The position numbers and the translations under genes were made by a program. Shown piece after piece: positions 39,123 to 47,119 of a stretch of DNA of 64,000 nt. Every line of letters starts with the position of its first letter. Positions within the stretch are counted from its first letter, which is position 1. Under the pieces are notes generated by a model that made no database searches, was not told the origin of the DNA, and saw only the letters and a program-made list of their open reading frames with translations. The stretch comes from Azotobacter vinelandii CA (GTDB lineage Bacteria; Pseudomonadota; Gammaproteobacteria; Pseudomonadales; Pseudomonadaceae), in assembly GCF_000380335.1 (NCBI RefSeq), contig NC_021149.1, positions 4,888,501 through 4,952,500 of the forward strand, read 5' to 3'.

Positions 39123-39358
39123 GATCGCCTCCGGACATGTTGCCGGTATGGCGTTGCTCAGCGTTCGGAGCCGGGCCGTCGGTTCACCGCCATCCATCCT
39201 CGCGGCATGAACGGCGTGCCTGCCAGGTGGCCTCCTTACCGGGCGGCCTCGTGGAACCTTTTGTCGGGCCATGGCCTCACAACCATAGACCCCGTCCTTA
39301 TTCCTTCAGGGGTCTTCCTGTCTTGCGTACTCGTGGCAATTCCGATCGGAGACCGACC

Positions 39359-39754
39359 ATGAAGAGCAATCCCGATACCTGCATCGCCTCGCGCCGGCCG
39401 CTTCCCGGGCTGGCACTCCTGACCCTCGGTGGCCTGCTCCTGGCGGGCTGCGCGGGCAACCCGCCCACCGAGCAGTTCGCCCTCACCGAATCGTCCGTCA
39501 GAGAAGCCGTGAGTGCCGGCGGCACGCAATACGCCCCGGTCGAGATGCGCACAGCACAGGAAAAATGGCGCGAGGCCGAGCTGGCCATGCAGAAGAAGGA
39601 CTACGATCGCGCCCGCCTGCTCGCCGAGCAGGCCGAGTGGGACGCCCGCGTCGCCGAGCGCAAGGCCCGTGCCACCAAGGCGCAGCGGGCAGTGGAGGAA
39701 ATGAAGAAAGGCGTCCAGGAGCTGCGCGAGGAAGGCATGCGCTCCGTCCAGTGA
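39359..39754 (+). CDS. DUF4398 lipoprotein
   Basis: 131-aa outer-membrane lipoprotein candidate. Signal peptide with lipobox LLLAGCAG (Cys near residue 31) and a helical C-terminal half (EKWREAELAMQKKDYDRARL, then a charged coiled coil). It is upstream of and codirectional with an OmpA-like gene with its own DUF4398-type N-terminus, an envelope pair common in Pseudomonas. Start ATG at 39359. Confidence 0.8.
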   Translation: MKSNPDTCIASRRPLPGLALLTLGGLLLAGCAGNPPTEQFALTESSVREAVSAGGTQYAPVEMRTAQEKWREAELAMQKKDYDRARLLAEQAEWDARVAERKARATKAQRAVEEMKKGVQELREEGMRSVQ

Positions 39755-39802
39755 GAAGCCGCTTCGTCATCGACAATCCGACCACCGTCCGAGGATGCCC
39801 CC

Positions 39803-40588
39803 ATGCACAAGCTCGCCTCCCTGCCAGCCCTGCTGGCGCTGTCCATCGGCCTCGTCGCCTGCGCCAGCAAACCCAACCCCAACCTGGAACAGGCCCGTGC
39901 CGCCTTCACCGCCCTGCAGGGCAATCCACGCGCCGGCCAGCTCGCGCCCCTGGAGACCCAGGATGCCGCCAAGCAGCTCAAGCAGGCCGAGGACTCCTAC
40001 CAGAGCGGCGCCAGCGAGGAAAGGGTCGACCAGTTGGCCTATCTGACCCAGCGCCGCGTCGAGTTCGCCGAACAGACCATCCTCCTGCGCAACGCCGAAC
40101 GGGAGTTCCAGCAGACCTCCTCCCAGCGCGCCGAGGCGCGCCTGCAGGCCCGCGACGCGCAGATCCGCCAGCTTCAGGAAGAGTTGCAGGCCAGCCACAC
40201 CGAGCGCGGCACCCTGGTGACCTTCGGCGACGTGCTGTTCGACTACAATCGCGCCGAACTCAAGCCCGGCGGCATGCACAACGTGCAGAAGCTGGCCGAC
40301 TTCCTCCGGGCCAACCCACAACGCCAGGTGATCGTCGAGGGCTATACCGACAGCACCGGTTCCGACGCTTACAACCGTGACCTCTCCGAACGGCGCGCCG
40401 GGGCGGTGCGCATCGCCCTGATCAAGATGGGCATCGACCCACGCCGCATCGCCACCCAGGGCCATGGCAAGAACTACCCGGTGACCAGCAACGCCAGCCC
40501 GGCCGGCCGGGCCATGAACCGGCGGGTGGAAGTGACCATCTCGGACGAGGACGACCGCCCGGTGGCCCCGCGCACCTCCATGCAATGA
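39803..40588 (+). CDS. OmpA-family peptidoglycan-binding lipoprotein
   Basis: 261-aa envelope protein. Lipobox SIGLVACASKP (Cys near residue 20), a DUF4398/coiled-coil middle (about residues 25-130) and a C-terminal OmpA domain with VTFGDVLFDYNRAELKPGG, VIVEGYTDSTGSDAYN and LSERRAGAVRIALI. The Asp and Arg that bind diaminopimelate are present, so it should tether the outer membrane to the cell wall. It is 48 bp after the DUF4398 lipoprotein gene and ends in a hairpin terminator. Confidence 0.88.
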   Translation: MHKLASLPALLALSIGLVACASKPNPNLEQARAAFTALQGNPRAGQLAPLETQDAAKQLKQAEDSYQSGASEERVDQLAYLTQRRVEFAEQTILLRNAEREFQQTSSQRAEARLQARDAQIRQLQEELQASHTERGTLVTFGDVLFDYNRAELKPGGMHNVQKLADFLRANPQRQVIVEGYTDSTGSDAYNRDLSERRAGAVRIALIKMGIDPRRIATQGHGKNYPVTSNASPAGRAMNRRVEVTISDEDDRPVAPRTSMQ

Positions 40589-40592
40589 CTCG

Positions 40593-40630
40593 CGGCGGCC
40601 CGGCCTCGGCGTGGGCTGGCCGGGCCGCCG
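40593..40630 (+). terminator. Terminator after the OmpA-like gene
   Basis: 13-bp perfect GC stem (arms 40593-40605 and 40618-40630, CGGCGGCCCGGCC) with a 12-nt loop, 4 bp after the stop codon. There is no T-run, so termination is inferred from stem strength and position. Confidence 0.6.
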
Positions 40631-40720
40631 GCGCTCCCGAACGCACCGGGGAGCGACAGGCCGCAGGCGATCCGAAGATCTGTCAGACTCCTGCCGAGTC
40701 GCCATAGCGGATACCTGCCC

Positions 40721-41485
40721 ATGACCGAACCACGTGCCTTCAAGGATCACTTCTCAACGGCGGCGGCCGGCTATGCCGCGCACCGCCCCCGCTACCCCGC
40801 CGCGCTGATCGACTACCTGGCCGATCTCGCGCCGGCCACCGCCTGCGCCCTGGACTGCGGCTGCGGCACCGGCCAGCTCTCGGTGCCGCTGGCCGGACGC
40901 TTCGCCCGCGTGCTGGCGACCGACGCCAGCGCGGCGCAGATCGCCAATGCCGAGCCGCATCCGGGCGTGGAATACCGCGTCGCCCTCGCCGAGGACAGCG
41001 GCCTGCCGCCGGCCAGCGTCGATCTGGTCACGGTCGCCCAGGCCGCCCACTGGCTGGACCTCGAACGCTTCTACGCCGAGGTGCGGCGGGTCGCCCGGCC
41101 GGGCGCGGTGCTGGCGCTGATCAGCTATGGCGTGCTGCAGGTGGAGGGCGCGCCGGCGCCGCTGGTCGAGCATTTCTACTATCGGGTGCTCGGCCCCTGG
41201 TGGCCGGCCGAGCGGCGCCACGTCGAGGAGGGCTACAGGAACCTGCCCTTCCCCTTCGCGGAATGCCGGGCCCCGGCGCTGGCGATCGAGGTGCGCTGGA
41301 CGCTGGCCGAACTGCTCGGCTACATCGATACCTGGTCGGCCGTGCGCGAACTGGAAAAGGCCCTGGGCCGCGACCCCGTGGAACATTTCGCCACCGAGTT
41401 GACCGCGACCTGGGGCGATCCCGAAAAGCGCCGCCCGGTCCGCTGGCCGCTGGCAGTGCGCGCCGGCCGGGTCGGTATCTCCTGA
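40721..41485 (+). CDS. Class I SAM-dependent methyltransferase
   Basis: 254-aa methyltransferase of the type-11 fold. SAM-binding motif I is CALDCGCGTGQLSVPLAG, motif II the acidic ATDAS, and motif IV LVTVAQAAHWLDLERFY. It resembles yeast Crg1/Tmt1-type enzymes by its DHFSTAAAGYAAHRPRYP N-terminus. Substrate unknown. Start ATG at 40721. Confidence 0.82.
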   Translation: MTEPRAFKDHFSTAAAGYAAHRPRYPAALIDYLADLAPATACALDCGCGTGQLSVPLAGRFARVLATDASAAQIANAEPHPGVEYRVALAEDSGLPPASVDLVTVAQAAHWLDLERFYAEVRRVARPGAVLALISYGVLQVEGAPAPLVEHFYYRVLGPWWPAERRHVEEGYRNLPFPFAECRAPALAIEVRWTLAELLGYIDTWSAVRELEKALGRDPVEHFATELTATWGDPEKRRPVRWPLAVRAGRVGIS

Positions 41486-41504
41486 ACCGGCCGGACGGGC
41501 GCGT

Positions 41505-41909
41505 TCAGTCCAGCACGCCGCGCAGTACGTCGTGGACGATGCCGCTGCGGCTGTCGACCAGCACCAGGCTGCTGCCGACGCGACGCCATTCGTAACCGCG
41601 GTACTGCGGCAGGTGACGCGACTGCTTGGCGCTCAGGCGGCTACCCCAGCCGGCCGGCAGCCGCTTGCCCTTGACGATCTTCACGTGCGCCGGCACGGCC
41701 GAACCGCGACCGATTTCGTGACGCTTGGCATGGATCGATTCGCGTAGCGGACCGAAATCCGCCGGCGGACGCGAATAATCGCGGGAAGCGTGGCTGCGGT
41801 CGTCGTCGCGGAGCCGGCTATCCGAGTGCGCCTGGACGGGAAGGGCCAGCACCGCGCTGCCCAGACAGAACACCAGGCCCAGGCCGGCGAGTAGACGGGT
41901 CGATTGCAT
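41505..41909 (-). CDS. Secreted RcnB/CigR-like protein
   Basis: 134-aa protein with a signal peptide (about residues 1-27, ending VLALPVQAH). The C-terminal domain has KGKRLPAGWGSRLSAKQSRH, PQYRGYEWRRVGSSLVLVD and IVHDVL, the pattern of the RcnB/CigR family of small periplasmic proteins. Start ATG at 41909 with GAGG upstream. It points away from the nif-type operon whose regulatory region lies beyond its start. Confidence 0.75.
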   Translation of the reverse strand: MQSTRLLAGLGLVFCLGSAVLALPVQAHSDSRLRDDDRSHASRDYSRPPADFGPLRESIHAKRHEIGRGSAVPAHVKIVKGKRLPAGWGSRLSAKQSRHLPQYRGYEWRRVGSSLVLVDSRSGIVHDVLRGVLD

Positions 41910-42103
41910 GGGATGACCTCGAAACAGTGGATGACGGCGCCCGGCGAGCCTCTGCGCCACCGGACACGCCTGCATCCTAAACGCGCAAAGCCCGGGAAAA
42001 CCGTTGTCAGCCGGACTTTACCCGGACCTTTACACAGATCCGCAATTTGTCAGCCGAATCTTACGCAGCAAGGCTACCATGCACCGATTTCGTTCCCACG
42101 CGC

Positions 42104-42119
42104 TGTCACAAAGCCGACA
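42104..42119 (+). promoter_or_regulatory. NifA upstream activator sequence (TGT-N10-ACA)
   Basis: TGTCACAAAGCCGACA is an exact TGT-N10-ACA match, centred about 79 bp before the middle of the sigma-54 promoter at 42183-42198. That spacing is normal for NifA binding sites. NifA control is inference from the pair. Confidence 0.72.
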
Positions 42120-42182
42120 ATGTCGCACCCCTGCCGCACTGTCGGAACCCAGTAACCCTTGCCAGGCGGGCAATCCACACTC

Positions 42183-42198
42183 TGGTACCGCTCTTGCA
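42183..42198 (+). promoter_or_regulatory. Sigma-54 (RpoN) promoter
   Basis: TGGTACCGCTCTTGCA matches the -24/-12 consensus (TGGYAC-N5-TTGCA). The invariant GG and GC are 10 bp apart. It ends 36 bp before the ATG of the nitroreductase-like gene. Transcription should start near 42209. Confidence 0.85.
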
Positions 42199-42234
42199 GG
42201 AAAGTTCCCTGGCCTATAAGAATCAATCAGCACC

Positions 42235-43914
42235 ATGCCGACCCAGACTTCGCCCGTCGCTGCCGCCCTGGCGACCGTGCTGGATTACCACCAGCGCACC
42301 AAGCACCGCTTCGAGGCCTACGCCCCGGGCCCCGGAACCCTCGACTGGGACACCCAGCCGGCGCCGTTCCGCCACTTCGACGGCGCGCCGCAGATCCCCC
42401 TGCCGCGGCTCTCGGCCGTGCCGTCCGGCGGCGCCCTGCACGACGCGCTCACGCGCCCCTTCACCCGCCTCGACGATCCGCCGCGAACGCCGCTGCCTCC
42501 CGATCCGGCGAGCCTCGGCGCCCTGCTGCAACTGTCGCTCGGCCTCACCGCCTGGAAGCGCTACGGCCCGGACCGCTGGGCGGTGCGCGCCAACCCCTCC
42601 AGCGGCAACCTGCATCCGACCGAGGCCTATCTGCTGATCGCCGGCATCGACGCCCTGCAGGACGGCCTGTACCACTACCGTCCCGAAAACCACGCGCTGG
42701 AACTGCGCGCCGCGCACCCCGCCGGCGGCCGGGGCCCACGCCTAGCCATCCTGCTCACTTCGGTGATGTGGCGCGAGGCCTGGAAATACGGCGAGCGTGC
42801 CTTCCGCTACTGCCAACTGGACAGCGGCCATGCCGCAGGCGCCCTGCGCTACGCCGCCGCAGCGCTCGGCTGGCGGCTCGCCGAGCAGCCGCAGATCGGC
42901 AGCGACACCCTCGCGCAACTGGCCGGCATCGACCGGCTCGCCGAATTTCCCGCGCGCAAGCGTGCCGAGACCGAACTGGAGGAAGCCGAGCTGCTGCTCG
43001 CCGCGAGCTTCTCCAGCGCCGCGCCGGAGCCCTGGGACAGCGCCGAACTGCTGGCCCTGGCCGAAGGCGCCGACTGGCACGGCACGGCCTCGACTATCGA
43101 TCGTCACCCCATGTACCAGTGGCCGGTCATCGCCCAGGTGGCCGCCGCCACCCGCCGGGACGACGGCCCGGCACAACCCGCCGTCACGCTGCCCGGTGCG
43201 GCCCCGCGTGCGCCCGGCACGGCCGCCAAGCCGGTGCAGGCGCTGCTGAGCGAACGGCGCAGCGCCCAGCGCTTCGACCGCCACCATGTAATGAGCCAGG
43301 CGCAATTCGCCGCGATCCTCGCCCGCCTGCAGCCGGACGCCGGGCTGCCCTGGGATCTGTTCGGCGGGCTCCCGCGGATGGCGCTGGTGCTGTTCGTCGC
43401 CCGCGTCGAAGGACTGGCGCCGGGACTCTACCTGTTGCCGCGCAGCTCGGCGCAGCGCGACGCCCTGCGCCTGCTGCTGGCCGGACGCTTCGCCTTCGCC
43501 CCGGTGCCCGGCCTCGCCCCTCTCCTGCACCTGGCCGACCTCGAACCGCTCGAGTTGCAGCGCGCCACCCGCAGCCTGCACTGCCACCAGGACATCGCCG
43601 CCAACGCCTGCTTCGCCCTCGGCATGCTCGCCGAGTTCGACGCCGCGCTGGCCGCCGGCGGCCCGGCCGCCTACCGCGACCTGTACCGCGAGGCCGGGCT
43701 GATCGGCCAGGCGCTCTACCTGGAGGCCGAGGCCCAGGGCCTGCGCGGTACCGGCATCGGCTGCTTCTTCGACGACCCGGTGCACAGTCTGCTCGGCCTG
43801 TCCGGCGGCGCCTGGCAGACGCTCTACCACTTTACCGTCGGCCTGCCGGTGGAGGACCCGCGCATCGAATCCGCGCCGGCCTACGCCGAGAGTGCCGACC
43901 CCTTCCCCAACTGA
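42235..43914 (+). CDS. SagB-type tandem nitroreductase/dehydrogenase, first gene of a nif-type operon
   Basis: 559-aa protein with two nitroreductase-fold halves. The N-terminal half (about residues 75-225) has RANPSSGNLHPTEAYLLIAG, the FMN-site signature of SagB/ThcOx dehydrogenases, and GLYHYRPENHALELR. The C-terminal half (about residues 335-530) has LSERRSAQRFDRHHVMSQ, GLYLLPRSSAQRD and GTGIGCFFDDPVHSLLGL. SagB-like enzymes oxidise or reduce using FMN; the substrate here is unknown. Its upstream NifA site and sigma-54 promoter imply expression with nitrogenase. Four genes follow closely on the same strand, starting 18 bp after the stop. Confidence 0.82.
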   Translation: MPTQTSPVAAALATVLDYHQRTKHRFEAYAPGPGTLDWDTQPAPFRHFDGAPQIPLPRLSAVPSGGALHDALTRPFTRLDDPPRTPLPPDPASLGALLQLSLGLTAWKRYGPDRWAVRANPSSGNLHPTEAYLLIAGIDALQDGLYHYRPENHALELRAAHPAGGRGPRLAILLTSVMWREAWKYGERAFRYCQLDSGHAAGALRYAAAALGWRLAEQPQIGSDTLAQLAGIDRLAEFPARKRAETELEEAELLLAASFSSAAPEPWDSAELLALAEGADWHGTASTIDRHPMYQWPVIAQVAAATRRDDGPAQPAVTLPGAAPRAPGTAAKPVQALLSERRSAQRFDRHHVMSQAQFAAILARLQPDAGLPWDLFGGLPRMALVLFVARVEGLAPGLYLLPRSSAQRDALRLLLAGRFAFAPVPGLAPLLHLADLEPLELQRATRSLHCHQDIAANACFALGMLAEFDAALAAGGPAAYRDLYREAGLIGQALYLEAEAQGLRGTGIGCFFDDPVHSLLGLSGGAWQTLYHFTVGLPVEDPRIESAPAYAESADPFPN

Positions 43915-43932
43915 TTCCAGCGGAGACCCTTC

Positions 43933-44718
43933 ATGGCCCCAGCCGAACGGATTCCCTACCAATGCCTCTCCGCGGTCGAGGCCGCGGCCCTGATCCGCGC
44001 CGAGCCGGAACTCAGCCTGTTCGATGTGCGCGACCTGCACAGCTACCGGCAGGAACACCTGGACGGCGCCATGCACCTCTCCGAGGACCGCGTGCCGCTG
44101 TGGCTCGGCCGCCTGCCGAAGGACAAGCCGGTGCTGATCTACTGCTACCACGGCAACTCCAGCAAGACCTTCGCGCAGATGTTCAGCGACTTCCGCTTCG
44201 CCCGCGTCTACAGCGTCGACGGTGGCTACCGGCCGCTGGCCAACGCCCTGGCCGGGGCCACGGCGCCGGACGCCGCGCCCAGCGCCGAACTGGCGGCCTT
44301 CCTCGACGAATGGCGGTACCCGGCCGACGACCTCGAAGCCCGCGGCCAGCACGGCCTGACCCCCTTGATGCGCGCCGCCTTGCAGGGCCGCCGGGAGATC
44401 GTCCGCGAGCTGCTGGCTCTCGGCGCCGACATCCGCGCGCGCAACGACGACGGCAACACCGCCCTCTGGCTCGCCTGCGTGTCCCGCGACAGCGGCCTGG
44501 TGCAGGATCTGATCGATGCCGGCATCGAGCTGGACAACCGCAACGACGCCGGCTCCACGGCGCTGATGTACACCGCCTCCAGCGACCGCCCGGAACTCCT
44601 GAAGATCCTCCTGGAAGCCGGTGCCGACCCGCAGGTGCGCAACTTCGACGACCTGCGCGCCGTGGAGCTGGCCGCCTCGCGGGCCTGCCTGAAACTCTTG
44701 CGTCACACTGCCGACTGA
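43933..44718 (+). CDS. Rhodanese-ankyrin repeat fusion protein
   Basis: 261-aa two-domain protein. The rhodanese domain (about residues 8-105) has the active loop LIYCYHGNSSKTF, identical in its CYHGNSS core to GlpE, so the persulfide-forming Cys is present. The C-terminal part (about residues 130-258) holds three or four ankyrin repeats (GLTPLMRAALQGRREIVREL, GNTALWLACVSRDSGLVQDL, GSTALMYTASSDRPELLKIL). A role in sulfur delivery to a partner held by the ankyrin surface is inference. It is second in the nif-type operon, with 18 and 9 bp gaps. Confidence 0.85.
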   Translation: MAPAERIPYQCLSAVEAAALIRAEPELSLFDVRDLHSYRQEHLDGAMHLSEDRVPLWLGRLPKDKPVLIYCYHGNSSKTFAQMFSDFRFARVYSVDGGYRPLANALAGATAPDAAPSAELAAFLDEWRYPADDLEARGQHGLTPLMRAALQGRREIVRELLALGADIRARNDDGNTALWLACVSRDSGLVQDLIDAGIELDNRNDAGSTALMYTASSDRPELLKILLEAGADPQVRNFDDLRAVELAASRACLKLLRHTAD

Positions 44719-44727
44719 GGAGAAACG

Positions 44728-45090
44728 ATGACCGAATTCCCGGTGAAGCTGGCGGTGGCCAGCAAGGAAGGCCAGGCGATCAGCGAGCACTTCGGCCACG
44801 CCAAGCGCTTCGCGATCTACGAGGTCACCCCGGAAAGCTGCCGTCTGCTGGAGTCGCGCGAAGTGGAGCACTACTGCCTGGGCAACAGCTCCAACCAGAG
44901 CGCCATGGCCGGCATCCTCGAAGCCATCAAGGACTGCCGGGCGGTGTTCGTCGCCAAGATCGGCGACGGACCGACCGAGAAGCTCGCGGCCATCGGCGTG
45001 CGCGCCGTCTCTTCCTATGCCTGGGAAACCATCGAGGCCTCCCTGCTCGACTACGCACGGCGCTGTGCCGCCGGCGAGGAGGTGGCATGA
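44728..45090 (+). CDS. NifX/NafY-type FeMo-cofactor-binding domain protein
   Basis: 120-aa single-domain protein of the dinitrogenase FeMo-cofactor biosynthesis family (as in NifX, NafY, VnfX and the NifB C-terminus). The hallmark VASKEGQAISEHFGHAKRFA is near the N-terminus, followed by IKDCRAVFVAKIGDGPTEKL and GVRAVSSYAWETIEASL. Such proteins carry NifB-co or FeMo-co. It is not close enough for me to call it NifX itself. Its stop overlaps the next start (ATGA). Confidence 0.85.
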   Translation: MTEFPVKLAVASKEGQAISEHFGHAKRFAIYEVTPESCRLLESREVEHYCLGNSSNQSAMAGILEAIKDCRAVFVAKIGDGPTEKLAAIGVRAVSSYAWETIEASLLDYARRCAAGEEVA

Positions 45091-45458
45091 ACGCCGAACA
45101 CGTGGCCCGCTGGGCCGGGACCCATTCGCTGACGCCGATCCAGGTCGACTGCGCCACCGCGGTGATGCTCAAGATCCTCGACGGCAAGTGCAAGATGAAG
45201 CCCACCGAAAAACTGGTCATGGCGCTGCTCTACGAGCGGGTGAAGCACCTCCCCGGCGAAAAGCTCGGCGCGGACATCCACCGGTTGATCGCCGACGCCC
45301 GCAAGCGCCTCGACGAGGACATGCAGTTCCTGCTCTACGAAAAGCGCGTGCTGGCCGAGACCATGATCTCCCGCCCGGTGATGAAAGGCTTCAAGGCGAT
45401 GCTCCGCGAAACCGGTCTGCTCGAAGCGGAGCGCGACTGGGAGGAAACCGGGGCATGA
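45087..45458 (+). CDS. Uncharacterised small protein in the nif-type operon
   Basis: 123-aa mostly helical, charged protein, translationally coupled on both sides (ATGA at 45087 with the NifX-like gene; 4-base overlap at 45455 with the GST-like gene). No signal peptide or membrane segment. Sequence features are CATAVMLKILDGKCKMKPTE with two Cys, and MLRETGLLEAERDWEE at the end. I do not recognise the family. The tight coupling suggests it works with the NifX-like protein. Confidence 0.75.
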   Translation: MNAEHVARWAGTHSLTPIQVDCATAVMLKILDGKCKMKPTEKLVMALLYERVKHLPGEKLGADIHRLIADARKRLDEDMQFLLYEKRVLAETMISRPVMKGFKAMLRETGLLEAERDWEETGA

Positions 45459-46084
45459 TGAAGTTCTACATGACTCCCGGCTCCTGCAGCACCGGCATCC
45501 ACATCCTCCTGGAGGAGCTGGAGCTGGTGTTCGAGGCCCATCTGGTCAACCTGCTGGCCGGCGACCAGCACAAGCCCGAGTACCTGGCCATCAACCCCAA
45601 GGCGACCATCCCGACCCTGGTGCGCGACGACGGCAGCGCGCTCACCGACTTCCAGTCGATCGCCTGGTGGCTGGCGCGCAGCCATCCGAAGCGCCGGCTG
45701 CTGCCGGAGGATGCCGACGGCGAGGCGCGGGTGCTGGAGGCGATGAACTTCGCCGTCGGCACCCTGCACGGCCAGGGTTTCGCACGGATCTTCACCACCG
45801 AGAAGTTCGCCGCCGATCCGGCGCAGCACGAGGCGGTCAAGGCGCAGGGGCGGGAGATCCTCGAACGCGGCTTCGCGGTCGCCGAGCGGCTGCTCGACGG
45901 CCGCGACTACCTGGCCGGTAGCTTCGGCATCGCCGACTGCGCGCTGTTCTACGTGGAGTTCTGGGCCGAGCGCACCGGCATGGCCCTGCCCGACAATTGC
46001 CAGGCCCATTACCGGCGGATGCTGCAACGCCCGGCGGTGCGCCAGGTGCTGATGGAAGAAGGCTACGCCTCGGCGCTGCGCTGA
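45455..46084 (+). CDS. Glutathione S-transferase-like protein
   Basis: 209-aa GST. The thioredoxin-fold N-domain starts MMKFYMTPGSCSTGIHILLE, with NPKATIPTLVRDDG (cis-Pro) and SALTDFQSIAWWLA (the usual acidic plus Ser glutathione site is partly kept); the helical C-domain follows with YLAGSFGIADCALFYVEFWA. Similar GSTs occur in nif regions of other diazotrophs, but the function is unknown. Last gene of the operon. Confidence 0.8.
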   Translation: MMKFYMTPGSCSTGIHILLEELELVFEAHLVNLLAGDQHKPEYLAINPKATIPTLVRDDGSALTDFQSIAWWLARSHPKRRLLPEDADGEARVLEAMNFAVGTLHGQGFARIFTTEKFAADPAQHEAVKAQGREILERGFAVAERLLDGRDYLAGSFGIADCALFYVEFWAERTGMALPDNCQAHYRRMLQRPAVRQVLMEEGYASALR

Positions 46085-46175
46085 GCCCATCCTCGGTAGT
46101 CGAGTAGGGTGGGCAACCCGCACGGCGATTGCCCCCCTGCCCGCGACAGAGACAGTTGAAGTTGAGACCGCGTAG

Positions 46176-46205
46176 GGTGGAAAACGACCGCAGGTCTTTT
46201 CCACC
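46176..46205. repeat. Short dispersed palindrome, copy 2
   Basis: GGTGGAAAA (46176-46184) and TTTTCCACC (46197-46205) pair perfectly around a GACC/GGTC inner arm. It lies between the GST-like gene and the convergent permease gene, and shares the GGTGGAAA core with the palindrome at 3614-3644. It may double as a terminator. Confidence 0.55.
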
Positions 46206-46249
46206 ATGGTGGCTGGCTCCGGCCATCCCCCCTGCACGACTACGGGCTT

Positions 46250-47119
46250 CTAGGCCCGGCCGGCCGACTGCCAGGACGGCTGGCGCTTCTCGTCCTCGTG
46301 GATCTGCTGCAGGGCCCGCCGCCGGCGGGCCTCGCCGCGGCGCATGAAGAACCAGGCGAGGAAGGTGAACAGCGACACCGCCAGCAGGATCAGGCTGGCC
46401 ACGGCGTTGATGTCCGGCTTCACGCCCAGGCGCACGGCCGAGAAGATCTCCATCGGCAGGGTGGTCGCGCCGGGGCCGGAGACGAAGCTGGCCAGCACCA
46501 GGTCGTCCAGCGACAGGGCGAAGGACAGCATGCCGCCGGCGCCCAGCGAGGGGGCGATCATCGGCAGGGTGATCAGCAGGAACACCTTCCAGGGCCGCGC
46601 GCCCAGGTCCATCGCCGCCTCCTCGATCGACAGGTCCAGCTCGCGCAGGCGCGCCGAGACGATGACCGCCACGTAGGAAGTGCAGAAGGTGGTGTGGGCG
46701 ATCCAGATGGTGGTCAGGCCGCGCTCGGCCGGCCAGCCGACCACTTGGGCCATGGCCACGAACAGCAGCAGCAGCGACAGGCCGGTGATCACCTCGGGCA
46801 TCACCAGCGGCGCGGTGACCAGCCCGCCGAACAGGCTGCGCCCGCGAAAGCGCGGGATGCGGGTCAGCACAAAGGCCGCCAGGGTGCCGAGGGCCACCGC
46901 GGCGACCGCGCTGCACAGGGCGACCTGCAGGGAGCGCCCGAGCGCGCCCAGCAGTTGCCGGTTGTCGAGCAACCCGGCGTACCAGCGCAGCGACCAGCCG
47001 CCCCACACGGTCACCAGCCGCGAGTCGTTGAAGGAATAGACGACCAGAATGATCATCGGCAGGTAGATGAACAGCAGGCCAGCCCAGAGCATCAGGCTGG
47101 AAAAGCTCGGGCGCCTCAT
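46250..47119 (-). CDS. spuH: Polyamine ABC transporter permease (PotI/SpuH)
   Basis: 289-aa MetI-type permease with six helices. The EAA loop reads SIEEAAMDLGARPWKVFLLI and the C-terminal helix FTFLAWFFMRRGEA. It would form the membrane channel for putrescine or spermidine with the preceding permease. Start ATG at 47119 overlaps the upstream permease stop by 4 bases. The symbol follows the position equivalent to P. aeruginosa spuH; PotI is equally apt. Confidence 0.9.
   Translation of the reverse strand: MRRPSFSSLMLWAGLLFIYLPMIILVVYSFNDSRLVTVWGGWSLRWYAGLLDNRQLLGALGRSLQVALCSAVAAVALGTLAAFVLTRIPRFRGRSLFGGLVTAPLVMPEVITGLSLLLLFVAMAQVVGWPAERGLTTIWIAHTTFCTSYVAVIVSARLRELDLSIEEAAMDLGARPWKVFLLITLPMIAPSLGAGGMLSFALSLDDLVLASFVSGPGATTLPMEIFSAVRLGVKPDINAVASLILLAVSLFTFLAWFFMRRGEARRRRALQQIHEDEKRQPSWQSAGRA

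Noticed and set aside
39359-40588. Gene duplication between the DUF4398 lipoprotein and the OmpA-like protein
   Set aside because: Both have a lipobox and a helical domain, but the shared region is short and this pairing is ordinary in Pseudomonas.
42159-45458. Frame of more than 1000 codons overlapping the nif-type operon
   Set aside because: Most of it is an Arg/Pro/Ala-rich shadow of the nitroreductase, rhodanese and NifX-like genes; only its last 123 codons (from 45087) are a real gene.
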